DNA of 64,000 nt from Tissierella praeacuta_A (lineage in GTDB: Bacteria; Bacillota; Clostridia; Tissierellales; Tissierellaceae). Below the pieces are notes generated by a model. The model searched no databases. It saw only the letters and a program-made list of their open reading frames with translations, and was not told the origin of the DNA. A program made the position numbers and the translations under genes. The stretch is from positions 1-64,000 of the forward strand of contig NZ_JBEBOY010000003.1 in NCBI RefSeq assembly GCF_040396155.1, written 5' to 3'. Shown here in pieces: positions 60,801-64,000 of the stretch; within the stretch, counting starts at the first letter, position 1; every line of letters begins with the position of its first letter.

Positions 60801-61227
60801 TTATTATAAGGATATTGATTTAAAGAACTCAATCTATTTACAAATAAATATTTTGAGGCATACCTAGAAATGGTTTATATTCAATTTGGAGTATTATTGA
60901 ATAAATCTCTTGTATATTTTTATTCTTTTTTATTTAATTTATTTATAGAGGAATTAACTTTCAAAATTATTATAGTATTTGTAATCAATAATACTAAATT
61001 GAGCAATAATAAAATTGTAATTATTACATATGCTGGAATAAACATTTTATCATCTCCACTCTTTTATATTGACTAATATGATAGTAATTTATCAAGTAAA
61101 AGTCAATATAATAGATTGATGAATAATTAAATTTAGAAATCATTTATTTTAATGATCCCTTAGATTATAAGCTTAGTATCATTTTTATAAGAAATGATTT
61201 CAATGTCTCAAGTATAGGATGATAAAC

Positions 61228-61485
61228 TTAGTCTTTTGTTTCTTTATATAAGTCTGAGCCAATAGTCCTATTTTTATCTTCAATTATACTGTCCAATGAC
61301 TTCTTCTTAGGATTAGATAAAATATCTTCAGGTATGTTTATAAAGCTACCTCTAGGAGGAAAAGACTCACTATTTGAGTAAAATCCGAAACCATCTGAAT
61401 CACTCTTTTTATTAGATAAATTAGATTGCTTTTTACTCACATCATCAGTGTAATGCGGCTGATTAAGCTTTTCTTTATGGTTCAT
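61228..61485 (-). CDS. Small hydrophilic hypothetical protein
   Basis: An 85-aa polar protein (rich in Ser, Lys, Asn, Asp; YSNSESFPPRGSFINI in the middle), likely disordered, with no signal peptide. Start ATG 61485 follows GGAGGTGA; the in-frame ATG at 61518 lacks an RBS. The style is that of small clostridial spore-associated proteins, but no motif confirms it. Confidence 0.5.
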   Translation of the reverse strand: MNHKEKLNQPHYTDDVSKKQSNLSNKKSDSDGFGFYSNSESFPPRGSFINIPEDILSNPKKKSLDSIIEDKNRTIGSDLYKETKD

Positions 61486-61681
61486 ATTGTCACCTCCATT
61501 TATAATAGTAGTATTCACTATAGAGTTATTTATATTAATGCAAAAAAAGGAAATATAAATTATAATAATTAGTAGAAATGTCTATATTAATCCTTCGTAT
61601 TAATCTTTTGTAAAGAATGATAAATTATATTATTTGTAAAATTCGAAAAAAATAGTAAAATTATATATAGGGAGTGGTTTA

Positions 61682-62284
61682 ATGTTTAGCAAGGCTATTA
61701 ATTTAGATGAAAGTATATTAATTAAAAATAGAATATCCTTATTACATAATGATGATTCTTGGAATAAGTTATTTGGAGATGCTAATGATAAGAATATCCA
61801 GAATGCTAAAGAAGAACTTATACAACTTGTAAATAAGGAGAGGGAAATAGAAATCAGAAATAGGGAATTGCAAAAAGAAAAAATGAAATGTATGAAAATG
61901 ATTCTTGGAGTATCTGATTCTATAAATAATGATAATAAAATTGAGAATATAAAGCTTTTAGATGATTATAAAAACTCAATTATTAATATAAATGAAGAAT
62001 TAGAGGAAATCACATTTCAGCTTGAAACTATACCAAAGGAAATAAGAGAAGTAAATCTTAGGCTCTTAAATGCTACTATTCAATATGGTTATAATGAACT
62101 TAAAACCAAAGAGAGAGTTGTTAATGAATCAGTAAGTGAAATAGCAGTTTTAAGACAAAGATTAAAGGAATTAATAAAAACAAAGAATGATTATGAAGAA
62201 TGGGTAAATGAAGCTTATACTTTTCTTCATGGACTTCTTGGGTCTGAAGTTATTGAGAAAATTGATAGAGAGAGATTTAAATAA
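61682..62284 (+). CDS. Coiled-coil hypothetical protein
   Basis: A 200-aa, almost fully helical protein with strong coiled-coil regions (about 40-70 NKEREIEIRNRELQKEK; 95-190). No membrane segment or known motif. AGGGAGTGG precedes the ATG. It ends one base before the AcpS-NnrD start, implying co-transcription. Confidence 0.65.
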   Translation: MFSKAINLDESILIKNRISLLHNDDSWNKLFGDANDKNIQNAKEELIQLVNKEREIEIRNRELQKEKMKCMKMILGVSDSINNDNKIENIKLLDDYKNSIININEELEEITFQLETIPKEIREVNLRLLNATIQYGYNELKTKERVVNESVSEIAVLRQRLKELIKTKNDYEEWVNEAYTFLHGLLGSEVIEKIDRERFK

Positions 62285-62285
62285 T

Positions 62286-63551
62286 ATGGTTTATAAAAAT
62301 AGAGGAAATATAGGAATAGATATTGTAAATGTAAATAGAATAGAAGATATAATCTCAAGAAAAAAAGATAGATTTTATCACAAGATATTTACAATGGAGG
62401 AAATAGAGTATATTGTAAGGAATAAGGATAAGGGCACAACTGTAGCGGGGATTTTTGCCGCTAAAGAGGCCATTAGCAAAGTCCTAGGAACTGGAATAGG
62501 TATTGTAAAATGGAAAGATATAGAGATACTTCATTATGATAATGGAAAGCCATATGTAAAGCTTATTGGCAGAGGAAATTCAAGATTGAAAGAATTGGGA
62601 CTTGATGGAATAGAAATATCTATTTCACACGAACAAGAATATGCTATAGCCTTTGCAATGGGATATAAAAGTGATAATATAGATATAAAAATAGATGATT
62701 CTATAAAAATATTACTCCCTAAGCGGAAAAAAGACAGTCATAAAGGAACTTATGGTAGAGTGGCTGTTATAGGTGGAAGTAAAGGTATGACAGGGGCTCC
62801 TTATTTAACTTCCATGGCAGCCCTAAGAACTGGTTCAGGTCTTGTATATAGTATAGTACCTAAATCTTTAGAGACTATTATGTCTATAAAACTTACAGAA
62901 GTCATAGTAAAATCAGTAGAGGATGATAATAAAGGACATTTTACAAAGTCGTCATTAGTTGATGTCCTTAGAGAAATAAAAAATATGAATGTATTAGCCA
63001 TAGGACCAGGTCTTGGAGTAGACGAAGAAAGAACATATCTAATAGAAGAAATTATAAATAACTATGATGGTCCAATAGTTTTAGACGCAGACGGAATAAA
63101 TTGCTTATCTTTTAATTCAAATATTTTATGTAATTTAAATCAGACAATTGTTATTACCCCACATCCAGGAGAATTAGCCCAATTTTTAGGTAAGAGCATA
63201 AAAGAAATTCAAGAAAATAGAATTTATTATTCTAAATATACTTCTTGTAAATATAATATAGTAGTAGTTCTAAAAGGATATAATACTATAGTTGCAGCAC
63301 CTAATGGAGAAGTATATATAAATGCAACTGGAAATCAAGGAATGGCTACTGCAGGGTCTGGGGATTTACTAACAGGAATTATAGCTTCTTTTATAGGGCA
63401 GGGTATAGAATCGCTTGCCGCAACAAAGCTAGGTGTATTTTGTCATGGGCTAGCAGGAGATTTAGTAAATGCTTATAAAGGAGAGTATGGAATTATCGCT
63501 ACAGATATATTAGAAAATATCCCCTACAGTATTAAAAAAATTTATGAGTAA
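62286..63551 (+). CDS. Fusion of holo-ACP synthase and NAD(P)H-hydrate dehydratase
   Basis: A 421-aa protein of two complete enzymes. Residues 1-125 are AcpS: Asp12 (GIDIV), Glu61 (FAAKEAISK) and the SISHEQEYAIA end; it attaches phosphopantetheine to acyl carrier protein. Residues about 142-421 are the NnrD (YjeF C-terminal) ribokinase-like domain: GGSKGMTGAPYL, TPHPGELA and NQGMATAGSGDLLTG with Asp360; it repairs hydrated NAD(P)H. The YjeF N-terminal epimerase domain, usually fused to NnrD, is absent. ATG 62286 has only a GAGAGAG RBS, fitting coupling to the upstream gene. Confidence 0.9.
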   Translation: MVYKNRGNIGIDIVNVNRIEDIISRKKDRFYHKIFTMEEIEYIVRNKDKGTTVAGIFAAKEAISKVLGTGIGIVKWKDIEILHYDNGKPYVKLIGRGNSRLKELGLDGIEISISHEQEYAIAFAMGYKSDNIDIKIDDSIKILLPKRKKDSHKGTYGRVAVIGGSKGMTGAPYLTSMAALRTGSGLVYSIVPKSLETIMSIKLTEVIVKSVEDDNKGHFTKSSLVDVLREIKNMNVLAIGPGLGVDEERTYLIEEIINNYDGPIVLDADGINCLSFNSNILCNLNQTIVITPHPGELAQFLGKSIKEIQENRIYYSKYTSCKYNIVVVLKGYNTIVAAPNGEVYINATGNQGMATAGSGDLLTGIIASFIGQGIESLAATKLGVFCHGLAGDLVNAYKGEYGIIATDILENIPYSIKKIYE

Positions 63552-63565
63552 AGGTTGGGGTGATA

Positions 63566-64000
63566 TTGAAAAGGCTCCTATTATTTATAGTGATTATTAT
63601 GCTTGTATTAACATCATGTAATTTTTCTTATAACAAGAAGCTTCCGTATAAAGATAAAAGAGTCTTGTCTAAGATGGAAAAAACTTATGAAAAATATAAA
63701 GGATATAAATGTAAAGCTAATGTTAGGATCATTTCAGAAGATACAGAATCAATATATTTAATAGAAGAAACATATAATAAACCTAATAAATATAAATTAG
63801 AAATTTTAAAGCCAAAAGAAAGTAAAGGAATAATAATTTTAAATACTGATGATAAGGTTTTTGTTGAACACCCATCTATTAATCAATCCATATCCTTAGT
63901 AACCATAAAATCCTTAAATAAACAGATGTTGATGGGAGGATTTTATGAAAATTTGTCTAATGCTAAAACAATGAGCACTGAAAAAGTAAATGGAGAAGAA
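63566..64000 (+). CDS. LolA-like lipoprotein, GerS-related (cut by window edge)
   Basis: At least 145 codons from TTG 63566 (RBS AGGTTGGGGTGAT), open to the window edge. A lipobox LTSC puts the lipid on Cys18, followed by a YEKYKGYKCKANVRI segment and repeated beta-type sequence as in LolA-like lipoproteins. In Clostridioides GerS, a lipoprotein of this class, acts in spore germination and lies next to alanine racemase; the position after acpS-nnrD matches clostridial arrangements I recall. Assignment to GerS itself is inference. Confidence 0.65.
   Translation, partial: MKRLLLFIVIIMLVLTSCNFSYNKKLPYKDKRVLSKMEKTYEKYKGYKCKANVRIISEDTESIYLIEETYNKPNKYKLEILKPKESKGIIILNTDDKVFVEHPSINQSISLVTIKSLNKQMLMGGFYENLSNAKTMSTEKVNGEE

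Noticed and set aside
60870..61076. Plus-strand 68-aa ORF after the pyr operon
   Set aside because: No RBS, and the Ile/Phe/Asn-rich composition matches random AT-rich DNA; no recognisable family.

Overview
The window looks like a chromosomal segment of a low-GC, spore-forming, strictly anaerobic member of the Bacillota (Clostridia/Tissierellia type). The evidence is AT-rich sequence, strong GGAGG ribosome sites with TTG/GTG starts, CotF-type coat proteins, a YtvI-like protein and a GerS-like lipoprotein, rubrerythrin, the NAD-linked PyrK/PyrD dihydroorotate dehydrogenase, and T-box, SAM-I, preQ1 and PyrR leader RNAs. I would not name a genus. I see no rRNA, tRNA, CRISPR array, phage or intact insertion sequence.

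Layout. 0.1-0.4 kb: a short transcription unit with an ideal promoter, a 33-codon ORF and a terminator. 0.6-4.5 kb: dipeptide epimerase, DUF819 membrane protein and secreted NlpC/P60-like peptidase, probably for scavenging murein peptides. 4.8-11.1 kb: M28 lipoprotein peptidase, rubrerythrin, DUF5317 protein, PrsW-like protease and a YtrA-type GntR/ABC operon with a visible operator. 11.1-17 kb: exported glycosidase-like protein, Ste24-like M48 protease, two small proteins and a VanW protein. 17-24 kb: half-length YtvI-like protein, HD phosphohydrolase, PAS-GGDEF cyclase, glutamate racemase, RdgB/HAM1-like protein, two GNATs, DUF2164 and an unknown gene. 24-29.4 kb: complete peptide ABC transporter operon. 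29.7-32 kb: uridine-kinase-like protein, GNAT and unknown gene.

32.2-37 kb (minus strand): ABC transporter of the TrpXYZ type with two substrate-binding lipoproteins, each behind its own promoter and T-box. I read the specifiers as UUC (Phe) and UAC (Tyr), not UGG (Trp). 37.3-42.4 kb: UPF0316 protein, then a YesM/YesN two-component system divergent from a secreted FMN/FAD reductase. 43-46.7 kb: glutaredoxin-like protein, CBS-type pyrophosphatase, and a preQ1 riboswitch controlling queT and queF. 47-51 kb: frameshifted small membrane gene, DUF2007, radical SAM, NIF3-like domain, toroid-repeat protein and GNAT. 51.2-53.9 kb (minus): metNIQ under a SAM-I riboswitch followed by two tandem terminators. 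54-54.8 kb: two coat-protein genes. 54.9-60.7 kb: pyrimidine operon pyrB-pyrI-pyrC-pyrF-pyrK-pyrD-pyrE behind a PyrR attenuator. 61-64 kb: two unknown proteins, an AcpS-NnrD fusion and the start of a GerS-like lipoprotein gene cut by the window edge.

Themes: nutrient import is controlled by leader RNAs (Phe/Tyr, Met, queuosine precursor, pyrimidines), and cell-wall amino acid handling recurs (epimerase, NlpC/P60, MurI, VanW). All family assignments were made by reading the translations; no database search was run.
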